From Zhihengliuella flava (GTDB taxonomy: Bacteria; Actinomycetota; Actinomycetes; Actinomycetales; Micrococcaceae), in the NCBI RefSeq assembly GCF_015751895.1, contig NZ_JADOTZ010000001.1, forward strand, positions 2,418,001 to 2,482,000: a stretch of DNA of 64,000 nucleotides, given 5' to 3'. Position 1 is the first letter of the stretch. Every line of letters begins with the position of its first letter. Positions 49,160-60,388 of the stretch are shown here, piece by piece. Below the pieces are notes generated by a model. The model saw nothing but the letters and a program-made list of their open reading frames with translations, did no database searches and was not told the DNA's origin. The translations under genes were made by a program, and so were the position numbers.

Positions 49160-51256
49160 ATGGCGGCAACGCACACGGCGCCACGGCATATGAGCGCGTC
49201 TCATTCCGTGGAAAAGCCGGCGTTCCGCCCCGAGATCCAAGGCCTGCGGGCCTTCGCCGTGCTGATGGTGGTCTTCTACCACGTGTGGTTGGGGCGGGTC
49301 TCCGGCGGCGTCGACGTCTTCCTCCTCGTGTCCGCATTCCTGCTGACGGTCTCCTTCCTCTACAAAGTGGAATCGGGCAGGCCGCTGGCGCTGGTTCACT
49401 ACTGGTTGAACCGGCTGCGGGGCCTGCTGCCGGCGGCGATTGTGGTGTTGTTGGCCGTGGTCGGAGCCACCGTGTCTCTACTGCCGCGCACGCGCTGGGA
49501 GGAAGTGGCCGAACAGACGGTTTCTTCCCTCTTCTACTTCCAGAATTGGCAGCTGGCCTCTGACTCGGTGGACTACTACGCGGCGAATCAGGCGGCCGCG
49601 AGCCCCCTGCAGCACTTCTGGTCGCTGTCTATTCAGGGACAAGTCTTTGTTCTGTGGCCGCTGATCATCGCGGCCGCTGCCGCGATCTGGCACCTCATCC
49701 GCCAAAGCCGGCCTGACCTCGGCTTCCGGCCGGTCCTGGCGGTCACCTTCGGCCTCGTCTTCGCGGCCTCCTTCGTGTACTCCGTGTACATCACGGCAAC
49801 CCGCCAAGCGTGGGCGTACTTCGACACGGGCGCGCGGCTGTGGGAGTTCGCCCTCGGTTCGCTGCTGGTCCTGGCGCTGCCGTACGTCGAAAAAGCCCCG
49901 GTGGCCCTGCGCGTGGTGATGGGCTGGGTGGGCATGATCGCCATGCTCTCCTGCGGCCTGGTGCTGACCGTGCAGGGTTCCTTTCCCGGGTACGTCGCTT
50001 TGTGGCCGACCCTCGCCGCGGCTCTGATCATTGGCGCCGGGCAGACCGGTAGCCGCTACGGCGTGGACCGCCTCCTCTCCTCTCAGCCGCTGGCCTCGCT
50101 GGGATCGATTTCCTACGCCCTCTACCTGTGGCACTGGCCGATCCTGGTGATTTATCTCATCCACAGCGGTCACGACGCCGCCGGCTGGCTCTCCGGCACC
50201 GCCATCATCGCCGTGTCCCTTCTGCTGGCGTGGGCCACGACGCGCATGGTGGAGACCCCGTTCCACAGCTGGCGCTGGCCCACCCAGCGCCGCCGCCGCC
50301 TGTCCATCGTCGTGGCCGCCCTGATGGCCGCCGTGCTGTTGCCGCTGAATGGCTGGCAGGAAAAAGTGGAGGCATTTGAGGAAGCCGCGGCGGCCCAGTC
50401 CCCGCAGGACAACCCGGGCGCCGCCGCCCTGGCGGACGGGTATGTCCCGAGCATCGATCCCGCCGCGGCGACCCTGCCCCTGTCGACGACGTTGGATCAG
50501 GAGTGGGCCTCGGTCGGGGGCACCTGCGACGACGAGCGCCGGCCCGCCGATGAGGCGATCCGTTTCTGCCGCCAGTACGGGGATCCGGCGACGGCGGAGA
50601 AGACGATCGTCTTGCTGGGGGATTCTCACGCCCAGCACTGGAGCACGGCGTTGCATCCGGCAGCCGAGCAGAACAACTGGGCGTGGATCCTGATCCACGA
50701 GCCCGCCTGCCGGTACGGCACGCCGGGGCCAGAGCGCACGGAAAGCTGCAATAACTTCCTGACCGCGGCGCAGTCGTACGTCCTTGAGCAGCAGCCCGAC
50801 GCGGTCTTCACCGTGGCCTCCAAGACCGCCACACATCCCACGGATGAACTGACGCCGGGGGACCAGGAGCGCGTGGCCGACGGCTACGTGGAGGCCGTCA
50901 CGCCGTTCACTGACGCCGGGATTCAGGTGGTCGGGTTGCGGGATACCCCGCGCTATTCCTACTCCGTGCCGGAGTGTGTGGATGTGCGCGGAGGCGAGGA
51001 ATGTTCGCTGGATCAGGACTACGTGCTCGCGCCGGAGAACCCGCTCGATGAACTACAGACGCAGGTCGAGGCCGGCGAACTCCCGTCTGAGCTGAGTTTC
51101 TTCGACATGACGGACCAGTTCTGCGTGGATGGCCGGTGCCGCGCCGTGATCGGCAATGTCATCACGATTCGGGACGAAGACCACGTCACGCGCACCTACG
51201 CACAGACCTTGGCGCCGGTGTTCGAGCGCCGGCTGCGGGACGCGCTGGGCTGGTAA
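49160..51256 (+). CDS. Membrane acyltransferase family 3 with SGNH domain (OatA-like)
   Basis: In this 698-residue protein, residues about 20-390 form an acyltransferase-3 membrane domain: FRPEIQGLRAFAVLMVVFYHVW, GGVDVFLLVSAFLLTVSF, and about 10 hydrophobic segments. The C-terminal SGNH hydrolase-like domain lies outside, with TIVLLGDSHAQHWSTAL (nucleophile Ser), NNWAWILIHEPACRYG and a late IRDEDHVTRTYAQTL (Asp-x-x-His pair). This layout is that of OatA-type O-acetyltransferases of peptidoglycan or exported glycans. Six cysteines in the outer domain may form disulfides. The start is ATG 49160 with AGGAAGG upstream. It could decorate the polysaccharide made by the locus at 2566-11879, but it stands far from it. 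Confidence 0.88.
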   Translation: MAATHTAPRHMSASHSVEKPAFRPEIQGLRAFAVLMVVFYHVWLGRVSGGVDVFLLVSAFLLTVSFLYKVESGRPLALVHYWLNRLRGLLPAAIVVLLAVVGATVSLLPRTRWEEVAEQTVSSLFYFQNWQLASDSVDYYAANQAAASPLQHFWSLSIQGQVFVLWPLIIAAAAAIWHLIRQSRPDLGFRPVLAVTFGLVFAASFVYSVYITATRQAWAYFDTGARLWEFALGSLLVLALPYVEKAPVALRVVMGWVGMIAMLSCGLVLTVQGSFPGYVALWPTLAAALIIGAGQTGSRYGVDRLLSSQPLASLGSISYALYLWHWPILVIYLIHSGHDAAGWLSGTAIIAVSLLLAWATTRMVETPFHSWRWPTQRRRRLSIVVAALMAAVLLPLNGWQEKVEAFEEAAAAQSPQDNPGAAALADGYVPSIDPAAATLPLSTTLDQEWASVGGTCDDERRPADEAIRFCRQYGDPATAEKTIVLLGDSHAQHWSTALHPAAEQNNWAWILIHEPACRYGTPGPERTESCNNFLTAAQSYVLEQQPDAVFTVASKTATHPTDELTPGDQERVADGYVEAVTPFTDAGIQVVGLRDTPRYSYSVPECVDVRGGEECSLDQDYVLAPENPLDELQTQVEAGELPSELSFFDMTDQFCVDGRCRAVIGNVITIRDEDHVTRTYAQTLAPVFERRLRDALGW

Positions 51257-51269
51257 CAACGTGGGATGA

Positions 51270-52853
<1,584 letters not shown>

Positions 52854-54095
52854 ATGTCCACGCCCGCGCCGAAGCTGTCCGCTAAGCAGGTCCAGAAGCT
52901 CGCGCGCGCCCGCATGGGGCGCACGGGGGAGACCTACACGCAGGCCCGCAAGGCGGTCCTCGCCGGTCAGGCGGAACCCAGCGCGGCGCCAGTGGAGGCG
53001 GAGCACGACGACGCCGCCCAGCTGCCGGAGTACCCGGCGCCCGAGTCGGTCGTGCAGTACGACGCGGCGTTGTGGCAACGAGTGCTCACCCAGGCGGGCG
53101 TGCTAGACCCGGCGACGGGCCAGCCGTTCACGCAAGCCATGCTGGCCGGTCTCGCGGGCGGGATCGGGTTCATGGTGTTCACCTTCGATTACGAGTCCGG
53201 CGCGACGGCGACCGTCGTCACCCGTGCGCACCCGGAACCGTACGTCGAGACGCTGATCGAGCGGTTGCCGGTTCCGGTGCGGCAGGCCCACACCACCAGC
53301 GCCAAGGCCGCCGCCGCGCGGCTCGACGAGGGGCTCGAGGCCGGCCGCGCCGTCGTCGTGCGGGTGACGGAAACGCTGTTGCCGTGGGTGAAGTCCACGG
53401 CGCCGGACACGGAGGCGGAGTCCGTCGACCTCGCGGTCCTGGGGGAGGAGGAGAAGTTCCTCATCGATGACGGCTCCGGTGCGCTGCGTGAATTGCGCCG
53501 GGGGCAGCTGGCCGCCGCGCGTGGGCGGCGCAAGAAGGACCGGCACTGGCAAGCGTGGGTCCCGGAAGCCCTGACCCCCGAACCGGGGGCAGTCAATGCG
53601 GCGATCGCGGAGGCTGTTCGCGCCACCTCCGGGCGCTTACTGGGCACCAGCGAGCTGACCGGGATCCCGGATCACTTCGCCAAGAACTTCGGCGTCGCGG
53701 GGTTGCGCACGTGGGCCGAGCGCTTGGTGGGCACCGGAAAGCGGGACTGGCCCGCCCTGTTCGCGGACCCGGAGGCCTACGCGTCCGCGCTGAACATGGT
53801 CAACGGGTTTTTCGCGGCTGGCCGGCACAGCGGCCAGGGTGGATTCCGCGGCCTGTACGCCGACTTTTTGGCCGAGGCCGCCCCGCGAGAGGGGCTCGCC
53901 CCGCTGGCAGACGCCGTCGACGCGTATCGAGACCTCGCTGACCAGTGGGAGGGGCTGATCGCCCTGCTGGCTGCGGAGTACGACGACGCCGCCAGCCACC
54001 GCGCGCAACTGGCCGAGTCGGTGTCGGCCTTGGCCGACGCCGAGCAGGCAGCAGCCGAGATCCTGGCAGGGGCCGCTGATAGGCTGGAGCCGTGA
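52854..54095 (+). CDS. BtrH-like protein (BtrH N-terminal / DUF4872 type), function unknown
   Basis: This 413-residue protein begins with a basic stretch, KLSAKQVQKLARARMGRTGETYTQARKAVL. The core follows as FTQAMLAGLAGGIGFMVFTFDYE, the glycine-rich loop of the BtrH N-terminal domain. FLIDDGSGALRELRRGQLAAARGRRK and a C-terminal helical region, where DUF4872 is expected, complete it. BtrH is an acyltransferase of butirosin synthesis, but no antibiotic genes are near. The ATG is the base after the guaB stop, and the end overlaps the guaB3 start by 4 bases. A link to purine metabolism is suggested only by position. Confidence 0.55.
   Translation: MSTPAPKLSAKQVQKLARARMGRTGETYTQARKAVLAGQAEPSAAPVEAEHDDAAQLPEYPAPESVVQYDAALWQRVLTQAGVLDPATGQPFTQAMLAGLAGGIGFMVFTFDYESGATATVVTRAHPEPYVETLIERLPVPVRQAHTTSAKAAAARLDEGLEAGRAVVVRVTETLLPWVKSTAPDTEAESVDLAVLGEEEKFLIDDGSGALRELRRGQLAAARGRRKKDRHWQAWVPEALTPEPGAVNAAIAEAVRATSGRLLGTSELTGIPDHFAKNFGVAGLRTWAERLVGTGKRDWPALFADPEAYASALNMVNGFFAAGRHSGQGGFRGLYADFLAEAAPREGLAPLADAVDAYRDLADQWEGLIALLAAEYDDAASHRAQLAESVSALADAEQAAAEILAGAADRLEP
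54080..54085 (+). promoter_or_regulatory. -10 box of guaB3, inside the preceding gene, leaderless
   Basis: TAGGCT lies in the last codons of the BtrH-like gene and ends 6 bases before GTG 54092. Confidence 0.5.
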
Positions 54096-55237
54096 TGAAC
54101 GAGATTGAGATTGGCCGCGGCAAGCGCGGTACCCGCGCGTACTCGCTGGATGATGTGGCGATTGTCCCGAACCGCCGCACCCGTGACCCGCAGGACGTGT
54201 CCGTGTCGTGGCAGATCGACGCCTTCACGTTCGATGCACCCATTATCGGCGCCCCGATGGACTCGGTGATGAGCCCGGCCACAGCGATCGCCCTGGGCCA
54301 GCTGGGTGGGCTCGGCGTCCTCAATCTCGAGGGCCTATGGACCCGGTATGAGGACCCGCACACTGTTCTCGCAGAAATTACTGCGCTGGAAACCGAACAG
54401 CGCCACGGCAGCAACCCGGCGGTGACCCGCCGCCTGCAAGAGCTGTACGCGGCGCCCATCCAGCCGGAGCTCATCACGGCTCGGATTGAGGAAATCCGCG
54501 CCTCCGGTGTGGTGGTAGCCGCCTCGCTGACGCCGCAGCGCACCCAAGAGTTTTACCGCACGGTGGTCGACGCCGGTGTGGACATCTTCGTCATTCGCGG
54601 CACCACGGTCTCGGCGGAGCACGTGTCCCAGAACCACGAGCCGCTGAACCTCAAGCAGTTCATCTACGAACTCGATGTGCCGGTCATCGTGGGCGGGGCT
54701 GCCGGCTACACCCCGGCACTGCACCTCATGCGCACGGGCGCCGCCGGCGTGCTGGTTGGCTTCGGCGGCGGCGCCACAGGCACGACCCGCCGGGCGCTGG
54801 GCATCCATGCCCCGCTGGCCACCGCGCTCTCCGACGTCGCCGCGGCCCGCCGCGATTACATCGAAGAGTCCGGCGGTCGGTACGTGAACATCATCGCCGA
54901 CGGCGGCCTGGGGCACAGCGGAAACATCGTCAAAGCCATCGCCATGGGCGCGGACGCGGTCATGTTGGGCACGCCGTTGGCTCGCGCCGAGGAGGCCCCG
55001 GGGGCCGGGTGGCACTGGGGCCTCGAGGCCACGCACGATCAGAGCCCGCGCGGCGATCGCGTCAAGGTGGGCACGGTCGGCTCGCTGGAACAGATTCTGT
55101 ACGGTCCCTCCCATCACACGGACGGGACGTCCAATATTGTGGGCGCACTGCGCCGGTCCATGGCGACCACGGGATACTCCGACCTCAAGGAGTTCCAGCG
55201 CGTCGACGTCGTCGTTTCCCCCTACCAGGCGGGCTGA
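54092..55237 (+). CDS. guaB3: GuaB3-family IMP dehydrogenase-related protein
   Basis: This 381-residue member of the IMPDH/GMP-reductase family lacks CBS domains. GKRGTRAYSLDDVAIVPNRRTRDP and DAPIIGAPMDSVMSPATAIALGQLGGLGVLNLEG mark the barrel start. VGGAAGYTPALHLMRTGAAGVLVGFGGG replaces the Cys-bearing loop of GuaB, and YVNIIADGGLGHSGNIVKAIAMGADAVMLGTPL follows. Actinobacteria typically carry GuaB3 next to guaB; its reaction is thought to be GMP-reductase- or IMPDH-like. The start is GTG 54092, with ATG 54095 as an alternative. Confidence 0.92.
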   Translation: MMNEIEIGRGKRGTRAYSLDDVAIVPNRRTRDPQDVSVSWQIDAFTFDAPIIGAPMDSVMSPATAIALGQLGGLGVLNLEGLWTRYEDPHTVLAEITALETEQRHGSNPAVTRRLQELYAAPIQPELITARIEEIRASGVVVAASLTPQRTQEFYRTVVDAGVDIFVIRGTTVSAEHVSQNHEPLNLKQFIYELDVPVIVGGAAGYTPALHLMRTGAAGVLVGFGGGATGTTRRALGIHAPLATALSDVAAARRDYIEESGGRYVNIIADGGLGHSGNIVKAIAMGADAVMLGTPLARAEEAPGAGWHWGLEATHDQSPRGDRVKVGTVGSLEQILYGPSHHTDGTSNIVGALRRSMATTGYSDLKEFQRVDVVVSPYQAG

Positions 55238-55240
55238 ATC

Positions 55241-57022
55241 ATGGCACGGGCTCGGACGCAACAGGCACCGTCATCGGCCGGTGGGGCTCCCACCAGCCAG
55301 GGGCGGCTGGGCCCGGCCGAGCGTGCCGAGGCCATTGAGGTCCTCAAGGGGACGAACGAGCCCGGTGCGGAACTCGATGTGCTGATTGTCGGTGGCGGCG
55401 TGGTCGGCGCCGGCAGCGCGCTCGATGCCGTGACGCGCGGGTTGAGCGTCGGGATCGTGGAAGCGCGCGACTGGGCGTCTGGCACCTCGTCGCGGTCCTC
55501 CAAGCTCATCCACGGTGGTCTGCGCTATCTGGAGATGCTGGACTTCTCGCTGGTCCATGAGGCACTCCAAGAGCGTGGGCTCTTGTTGGAACGCATCGCT
55601 CCGCACCTCGTCCGCCCGGTGCCGTTCTTGTACCCGCTGACCAAGAAGTTCGTCGAGCGGCCGTATGTCGGCGCCGGCATCGCGCTGTACGACGCCATGT
55701 CCATGGCCGCTGGTCGGCTACGCAGCGTTCCGTTGCATAAGCACTTCTCCAAGCGTGGCACCCTCCGCGCGGCCCCCAGTTTGCGGGAGGACGCGTTCGT
55801 GGGGTCGATCCGCTACTACGACGCGAAGGTGGATGACGCGCGCCTCCTCGTCGACGTCGTCCGCACGGCCGCCAAGTACGGGGCACAGGCCGCGAACCGG
55901 GTCAAGGTCGTCGACTTCCTGCGGGAGGGCGAGCGCGTCGTCGGAGCACGCCTGCAGGATCAGGAGACGGGCGAGGAATTCGAGGCCCGCGCGCGGCAGG
56001 TCATCAACGCCACCGGCGTGTGGACGGATGAAACTCAAGACTTGGTCACCGACCGCGGCCAGCTGAAAGTCCGTGCGTCCAAGGGCATCCACTTGGTGGT
56101 ACCGCGGGACCGTTTCCAGTCCACGGTCGGCTTGATCCTGCGGACCGAGAAGTCGGTCCTCTTTGTGATCCCCTGGGGTCGACACTGGATTATCGGCACC
56201 ACGGATACCGACTGGAAGCTGGATAAGGCACACCCTGCGGCCTCCAGCAAGGACATTGACTACGTGCTGGAACACGTCAACCGGGTGCTCAAGCGGCCGC
56301 TGACCCGCGAAGACGTCGAAGGCGTGTACGCGGGACTGCGGCCCCTGCTCGCGGGGGAGAACGATTCCACGGCGAAGCTCTCCCGCGAACACGTCGTGGC
56401 GCACCCGGTGCCGGGCCTCGTCGTCGTTGCCGGCGGAAAGTACACCACGTACCGGGTTATGGCCCGCGACGCCGTCGACGAGGCCGTGCGGAGTATTGAT
56501 ACGGCCGCGCCGGCGTCCTGCACGGAGACCATCCCGTTGCTCGGGGCGGAGGGATACCGGGCGGCGTGGAACAGCCGTCACCGGTTGGCGCGCTGGGCGG
56601 GCGTGCACGTGGCGCGCGTGGAGCACTTGCTGTCCCGCTACGGGTCGATGACGCGGGATGTGCTGGAAACGATTCGTGCCAACCCCGAGCTGGCCGAGCC
56701 GCTGCCCGGGGCGGACGATTACCTGGCCGCCGAGGTCGTGTATGCGGCCACGCACGAGGGCGCCCGCCATATTCACGACGTCCTGACCCGGCGCACGCGC
56801 ATTTCGATCGAGGCGTGGGATCGAGGCGTCTCCGCGGCGGAGGTTGCCGCCCGCCTGATGGCGCCCATCCTCGGGTGGTCCGAGCCGCAGATCGAACGTG
56901 AGGTCAAGCACTATCTGGCCCGGGTCGAGGCGGAGCGGGCGAGCCAAGAACAGCCAGACGACGTGTCTGCTGACGCCGCGCGCATGAACGTGGACGACAT
57001 CGTGCCGGTCCGCGAGGACTGA
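55241..57022 (+). CDS. glpD: Glycerol-3-phosphate dehydrogenase (aerobic, FAD)
   Basis: This 593-residue membrane-associated flavoprotein oxidises glycerol-3-P to dihydroxyacetone-P and feeds the quinone pool. DVLIVGGGVVGAGSALDAVTRGLSVGIVEARDWASGTSSRSSKLIHGGLRYLE is the FAD site and family signature (given here for position 45-100). NATGVWTDETQDL, IPWGRHWIIGTTDTDW and VVAGGKYTTYRVMARDAVDEAV follow, and a C-terminal helical cap completes it. The start ATG 55241 is 3 bases after the guaB3 stop. No glycerol facilitator or kinase is in the window. Confidence 0.95.
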   Translation: MARARTQQAPSSAGGAPTSQGRLGPAERAEAIEVLKGTNEPGAELDVLIVGGGVVGAGSALDAVTRGLSVGIVEARDWASGTSSRSSKLIHGGLRYLEMLDFSLVHEALQERGLLLERIAPHLVRPVPFLYPLTKKFVERPYVGAGIALYDAMSMAAGRLRSVPLHKHFSKRGTLRAAPSLREDAFVGSIRYYDAKVDDARLLVDVVRTAAKYGAQAANRVKVVDFLREGERVVGARLQDQETGEEFEARARQVINATGVWTDETQDLVTDRGQLKVRASKGIHLVVPRDRFQSTVGLILRTEKSVLFVIPWGRHWIIGTTDTDWKLDKAHPAASSKDIDYVLEHVNRVLKRPLTREDVEGVYAGLRPLLAGENDSTAKLSREHVVAHPVPGLVVVAGGKYTTYRVMARDAVDEAVRSIDTAAPASCTETIPLLGAEGYRAAWNSRHRLARWAGVHVARVEHLLSRYGSMTRDVLETIRANPELAEPLPGADDYLAAEVVYAATHEGARHIHDVLTRRTRISIEAWDRGVSAAEVAARLMAPILGWSEPQIEREVKHYLARVEAERASQEQPDDVSADAARMNVDDIVPVRED

Positions 57023-57052
57023 GCCAACTCGCTCTTCTACAAAGCATCGAAG

Positions 57053-57058
57053 TAGGCT
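57053..57058 (+). promoter_or_regulatory. -10 box of the SURF1-DUF3817 gene, leaderless
   Basis: TAGGCT ends 6 bases before GTG 57065. Confidence 0.55.
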
Positions 57059-57064
57059 AGACAG

Positions 57065-58312
57065 GTGCTCAAAACTGCCCTCAAGCCCAAATGGCTGCTC
57101 GCCCTGTTGTTGGCGATGGCGCTCTCCGGCATCTTCGTTGGATTGAGCGTCTGGCAGTTTGGGCGCGCCGAAACTGCCCCTCCGCCGCCGGCCTCCGTCA
57201 CGGAGAACCCGGTGGAGCTGACCACCCACTTTGGGCCCTACCGTCCGCTCATGGCCGCAGACGCGGACCAGATTGTCACGGCAACGGGTCACTTCATGCC
57301 GGACAGCCAGGTCCTGGTCTCCGGCCGGCTCGATAGCGACGAGTCGGATCGGGTCGGCTACTGGTCGGTGGCCGCGTTCGTCCTCGATGAGCCCCTGCCG
57401 GCCGGCGAAAGCGCGCCGGAGGGTTCCGCGGCCGCTACGGGCGGCGACGTCGTCATCCCCGTCGTGCGGGGGTGGACCGAGGAGCCCCGGGCGCCGGCCG
57501 AACCGAGCGAGGAGACGGTCACCGTCACGGGTCGCCTGCTGCCTACCGAAACCCCGCAGGCGGACGATGCCAGCGACGGCGTGCTGGAATCGCTGTCCGT
57601 GGCGCAGCTCATCAACCTCTGGGACGTCGATTCCTACAGCGCCTTCATCGTCGCGTTCGAGGCCACGGGGGCGGATGGCGCCGACGCCATGGCGGCGGAC
57701 CTTGAGCAGGTGTGGGTGGACCCGCAGCCAGCTGAGCCGCAGACCAACTGGCTCAACATCTTCTACGGCCTCGAGTGGGCCGTCTTCGCGGGGTTCGCGT
57801 TCTTCCTGTGGACCCGGCTGGTCTCCGACGACTACAAGCGGACTCAGAAAGGCAAGAGAGTGACCAAACCACAGGGGCGTCGCCTCGGCGGGACGCACGC
57901 GCAGATTCAGAATGCGGCGACCTGGTTCAAGATTGCGGCCTACATCACCGGCGTGTTCCTCCTGCTGCTCGTGGTGGAAATGACGGCCAAGTATGGCTTC
58001 GGAGTGGAACTCGTGGCTGGCGGAACGCTGTATGACGGCACCAGCAACGCCCTCGGCTTCCTGCCCGTGGACGGGTACGACGGCGGCTTCAACATCACGC
58101 TCGCCATTCAGATCGCGCATGGCTGGATGTATGTCCTCTACCTTTTGTGTGACTTCCGACTCTGGATGCTGATGCGCTGGAAGTTCCCGCGCTTGCTCTT
58201 TATCGCGCTCGGCGGCGTCGTACCGTTCCTGTCCTTCTACGTGGAGTCCAAGATTCACCGCGAGGTGCAGCGTGAAATTGAGGATGCTCCGGCCGCCGAG
58301 AAGCGGTATTGA
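57065..58312 (+). CDS. SURF1-family protein joined in frame to a DUF3817 membrane protein
   Basis: Residues 1-255 are a SURF1-type protein, which assists cytochrome c oxidase assembly. It has an N-terminal membrane segment followed by SVWQFGRAE (the usual W-Q-x-x-R), an exterior domain ([31 protein letters not shown]) and a second membrane segment near 240-257. Residues about 268-415 are a DUF3817 protein with three to four membrane segments ([48 protein letters not shown]). These are separate adjacent genes in many relatives; here no stop separates them. GTG 57860 (VTKPQGRR), with AAAGG 7 bases before it, could be an internal start. Confidence 0.85.
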   Translation: MLKTALKPKWLLALLLAMALSGIFVGLSVWQFGRAETAPPPPASVTENPVELTTHFGPYRPLMAADADQIVTATGHFMPDSQVLVSGRLDSDESDRVGYWSVAAFVLDEPLPAGESAPEGSAAATGGDVVIPVVRGWTEEPRAPAEPSEETVTVTGRLLPTETPQADDASDGVLESLSVAQLINLWDVDSYSAFIVAFEATGADGADAMAADLEQVWVDPQPAEPQTNWLNIFYGLEWAVFAGFAFFLWTRLVSDDYKRTQKGKRVTKPQGRRLGGTHAQIQNAATWFKIAAYITGVFLLLLVVEMTAKYGFGVELVAGGTLYDGTSNALGFLPVDGYDGGFNITLAIQIAHGWMYVLYLLCDFRLWMLMRWKFPRLLFIALGGVVPFLSFYVESKIHREVQREIEDAPAAEKRY

Positions 58313-58349
58313 CCCGAGCTGGCCGTCGTGAGGCCAGTGCTAAGTCGAC

Positions 58350-58355
58350 TAGAGT
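58350..58355 (+). promoter_or_regulatory. -10 box of guaA, leaderless
   Basis: TAGAGT ends 7 bases before GTG 58363. This supports GTG 58363, not the longer frame from 58309, as the guaA start. Confidence 0.6.
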
Positions 58356-58362
58356 GGAACCC

Positions 58363-59949
58363 GTGACTATCTCTCCCGCCTCCCAAGAACACCAGACGGT
58401 TCTGGTCGTCGATTACGGGGCCCAGTACGCGCAGCTGATCGCCCGGCGCGTACGCGAGGCCCGCGTGTACTCGGAGATCGTGCCGCACACCATGTCCACC
58501 GAGGAGATCCTGGCCAAGAAGCCAGCGGCGATCATCCTTTCCGGTGGCCCGTCGAGCGTCTACGCCGACGGGGCGCCGAGTGTCGGCGCGGACCTCTTCC
58601 AAGCTGGCGTGCCCGTCCTCGGCATTTGCTACGGCTTCCAGGCCATGTCCAATGCCCTCGGGGGCGACGTCGCCCGGACTGGGCTGCGCGAATACGGCTC
58701 CACCGCCGTGAAGGCAACGGGTGAGGCCCGTTCAATTCTGGCGGGCACGCCCGAGGACCAGAGCGTGTGGATGAGCCACGGAGACTCCGTGCACGGTGCG
58801 CCGGAAGGCTTTGAAGTGCTCGCCACCTCCGAGGGCGCCCCGGTGGCGGCCATCGCTGACGAGGAGCGTCGCTTGTACGGGGTGCAGTGGCATCCGGAGG
58901 TCAAGCACTCGACTCATGGCCAGACGGTGCTGGAGAACTTCCTCTTCAAGGGCGCGCGCCTGACCCCGGACTGGACCACGGGCAACATCGTCGAAGAGCA
59001 GGTGGAGCGCATTCGTGAGCAGATTGGCTCCGGGCGCGCCATTTGCGGCCTGTCCGGCGGTGTTGACTCTGCGGTGGCGGCGGCTCTGGTGCAGCGTGCC
59101 ATCGGCGACCAGCTGACGTGTGTGTTCGTCAACCACGGCCTGCTGCGCGAAGGCGAGGCCGAGCAGGTAGAGAAGGACTTCGTCGCCGCCACCGGCGCTA
59201 AGCTCTACATTGCCGACGAGCAGGAACGGTTCCTGAGCGCGCTCTCCGGCGTCACGGACCCGGAAGAGAAGCGCAAGATCATTGGCCGCGAATTCATTCG
59301 GGCCTTCGAAGCCGCTGAGGCCGCCATCGTCAGCGAGTCCGCAGCGGAAGGCGAGCCAGTGCGATTCCTCGTGCAGGGCACCCTGTACCCGGACGTCGTC
59401 GAATCCGGTGGCGGCGAAGGCGCGGCCAACATTAAGAGCCATCACAATGTGGGCGGCCTGCCGGAGGACCTTCAGTTCGAGCTCGTCGAGCCTCTGCGCA
59501 CGCTGTTCAAGGATGAGGTGCGCTCTGTGGGCTCTCAGCTGGGCTTGCCGGACGAGATCGTCCAGCGCCAGCCGTTCCCTGGTCCCGGGCTCGGCATCCG
59601 GATCATCGGCGAGGTGACCGAGGACCGCTTGGAGCTGTTGCGGAAGGCTGACGCCATTGCGCGCGCGGAGCTCACGGCATCCGGGCTGGATCAGGAGGTG
59701 TGGCAGATGCCGGTGGTCCTCCTGGCCGATGTCCGCTCGGTGGGCGTTCAGGGAGACGGCCGCACGTACGGCCACCCGATCGTGCTGCGCCCCGTCTCCA
59801 GCGAGGACGCGATGACGGCGGACTGGTCGCGCCTGCCATACGATTTGCTGGCTCGCATCTCCAACCGCATCACGAACGAGGTTGACGGGGTCAATCGCGT
59901 TGCGCTTGACGTGACGAGCAAGCCCCCGGGAACGATCGAGTGGGAGTAA
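58363..59949 (+). CDS. guaA: GMP synthase (glutamine-hydrolysing)
   Basis: This 528-residue enzyme converts XMP to GMP. The class I glutamine amidotransferase domain has [11 protein letters not shown] (catalytic Cys) and [11 protein letters not shown] (His/Glu). The ATP-pyrophosphatase domain has [17 protein letters not shown], and the dimerisation domain includes [21 protein letters not shown]. The C-terminal [18 protein letters not shown] is standard. The start GTG 58363 gives the normal family length and lies behind the -10 box at 58350. It completes the guaB-guaB3-guaA block, interrupted by glpD and the SURF1 gene, and ends at a strong terminator. Confidence 0.97.
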   Translation: MTISPASQEHQTVLVVDYGAQYAQLIARRVREARVYSEIVPHTMSTEEILAKKPAAIILSGGPSSVYADGAPSVGADLFQAGVPVLGICYGFQAMSNALGGDVARTGLREYGSTAVKATGEARSILAGTPEDQSVWMSHGDSVHGAPEGFEVLATSEGAPVAAIADEERRLYGVQWHPEVKHSTHGQTVLENFLFKGARLTPDWTTGNIVEEQVERIREQIGSGRAICGLSGGVDSAVAAALVQRAIGDQLTCVFVNHGLLREGEAEQVEKDFVAATGAKLYIADEQERFLSALSGVTDPEEKRKIIGREFIRAFEAAEAAIVSESAAEGEPVRFLVQGTLYPDVVESGGGEGAANIKSHHNVGGLPEDLQFELVEPLRTLFKDEVRSVGSQLGLPDEIVQRQPFPGPGLGIRIIGEVTEDRLELLRKADAIARAELTASGLDQEVWQMPVVLLADVRSVGVQGDGRTYGHPIVLRPVSSEDAMTADWSRLPYDLLARISNRITNEVDGVNRVALDVTSKPPGTIEWE

Positions 59950-59958
59950 TCCCGCGTG

Positions 59959-59989
59959 AAGCCCCGCCACGGAATCCGTGGCGGGGCTT
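59959..59989 (+). terminator. Terminator after guaA
   Basis: AAGCCCCGCCACGGA pairs perfectly with TCCGTGGCGGGGCTT (15-bp arms, one base between). CTTGTTG follows. It is a strong hairpin 10 bases after the stop. Confidence 0.85.
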
Positions 59990-60006
59990 CTTGTTGATCG
60001 GGGGCC

Positions 60007-60015
60007 TGTGGATAA
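60007..60015 (-). other. DnaA-box-like nonamer TTATCCACA (second occurrence)
   Basis: The plus strand reads TGTGGATAA within CTGTGGATAACTCG (60006-60019), identical to 30557-30570. It lies between the guaA terminator and a short exported ORF. Confidence 0.3.
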
Positions 60016-60086
60016 CTCGTGCAGCGGATGGACTAACCAGCGAGGCGCGGTGGTGGCGCTGGGGCCGCAAGCAGCGAGGAGCTGTG

Positions 60087-60353
60087 GTGAAGAAGTTCGC
60101 GTGGGCGGCAGTCGTGGTGGGGGTAGCGCTCGGGCGGGGGGGCAGCGAGTGTGGAGGTACGACGCCGGAGCCGGCGGAGTCTTCGCCAGCCACCTCCTCG
60201 GCGCTGACCACGAGTGCGGACGCCTCGCCAACGCCACAACCGGCCACTAGCACGTCGACTGTTGTGGCGGTGCCAACTCGCGATGTTCCGGTGAAGGGGA
60301 GCGGCTCGATCAGGTCCGATTGCACACTCGGGAAGAGCCGGAAGGTGTCTTGA
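60087..60353 (+). CDS. Short exported ORF with imperfect lipobox, possible remnant
   Basis: These 88 residues begin with a lipoprotein-like signal, MKKFAWAAVVVGVALG, followed by RGGSECGG; the expected Gly-Cys lipobox is not in place. A run of seven G near 60137 falls in that segment and could reflect a frameshift. A Ser/Thr/Pro linker (SSPATSSALTTSADASPT) follows and the frame stops soon after. AGGAG precedes GTG 60087. With the next ORF, in another frame, it may be what is left of one exported protein. Confidence 0.4.
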   Translation: MKKFAWAAVVVGVALGRGGSECGGTTPEPAESSPATSSALTTSADASPTPQPATSTSTVVAVPTRDVPVKGSGSIRSDCTLGKSRKVS

Positions 60354-60388
60354 CGGCCAGCACTCAGTGTTGAGGTGACGCCGAGGCT

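Noticed and set aside
55718-58258. 846-codon open frame opposite glpD and the SURF1 gene
   Set aside because: It spans two well-supported genes and the gap between them and has low-complexity composition; it is a shadow of GC-rich coding sequence.
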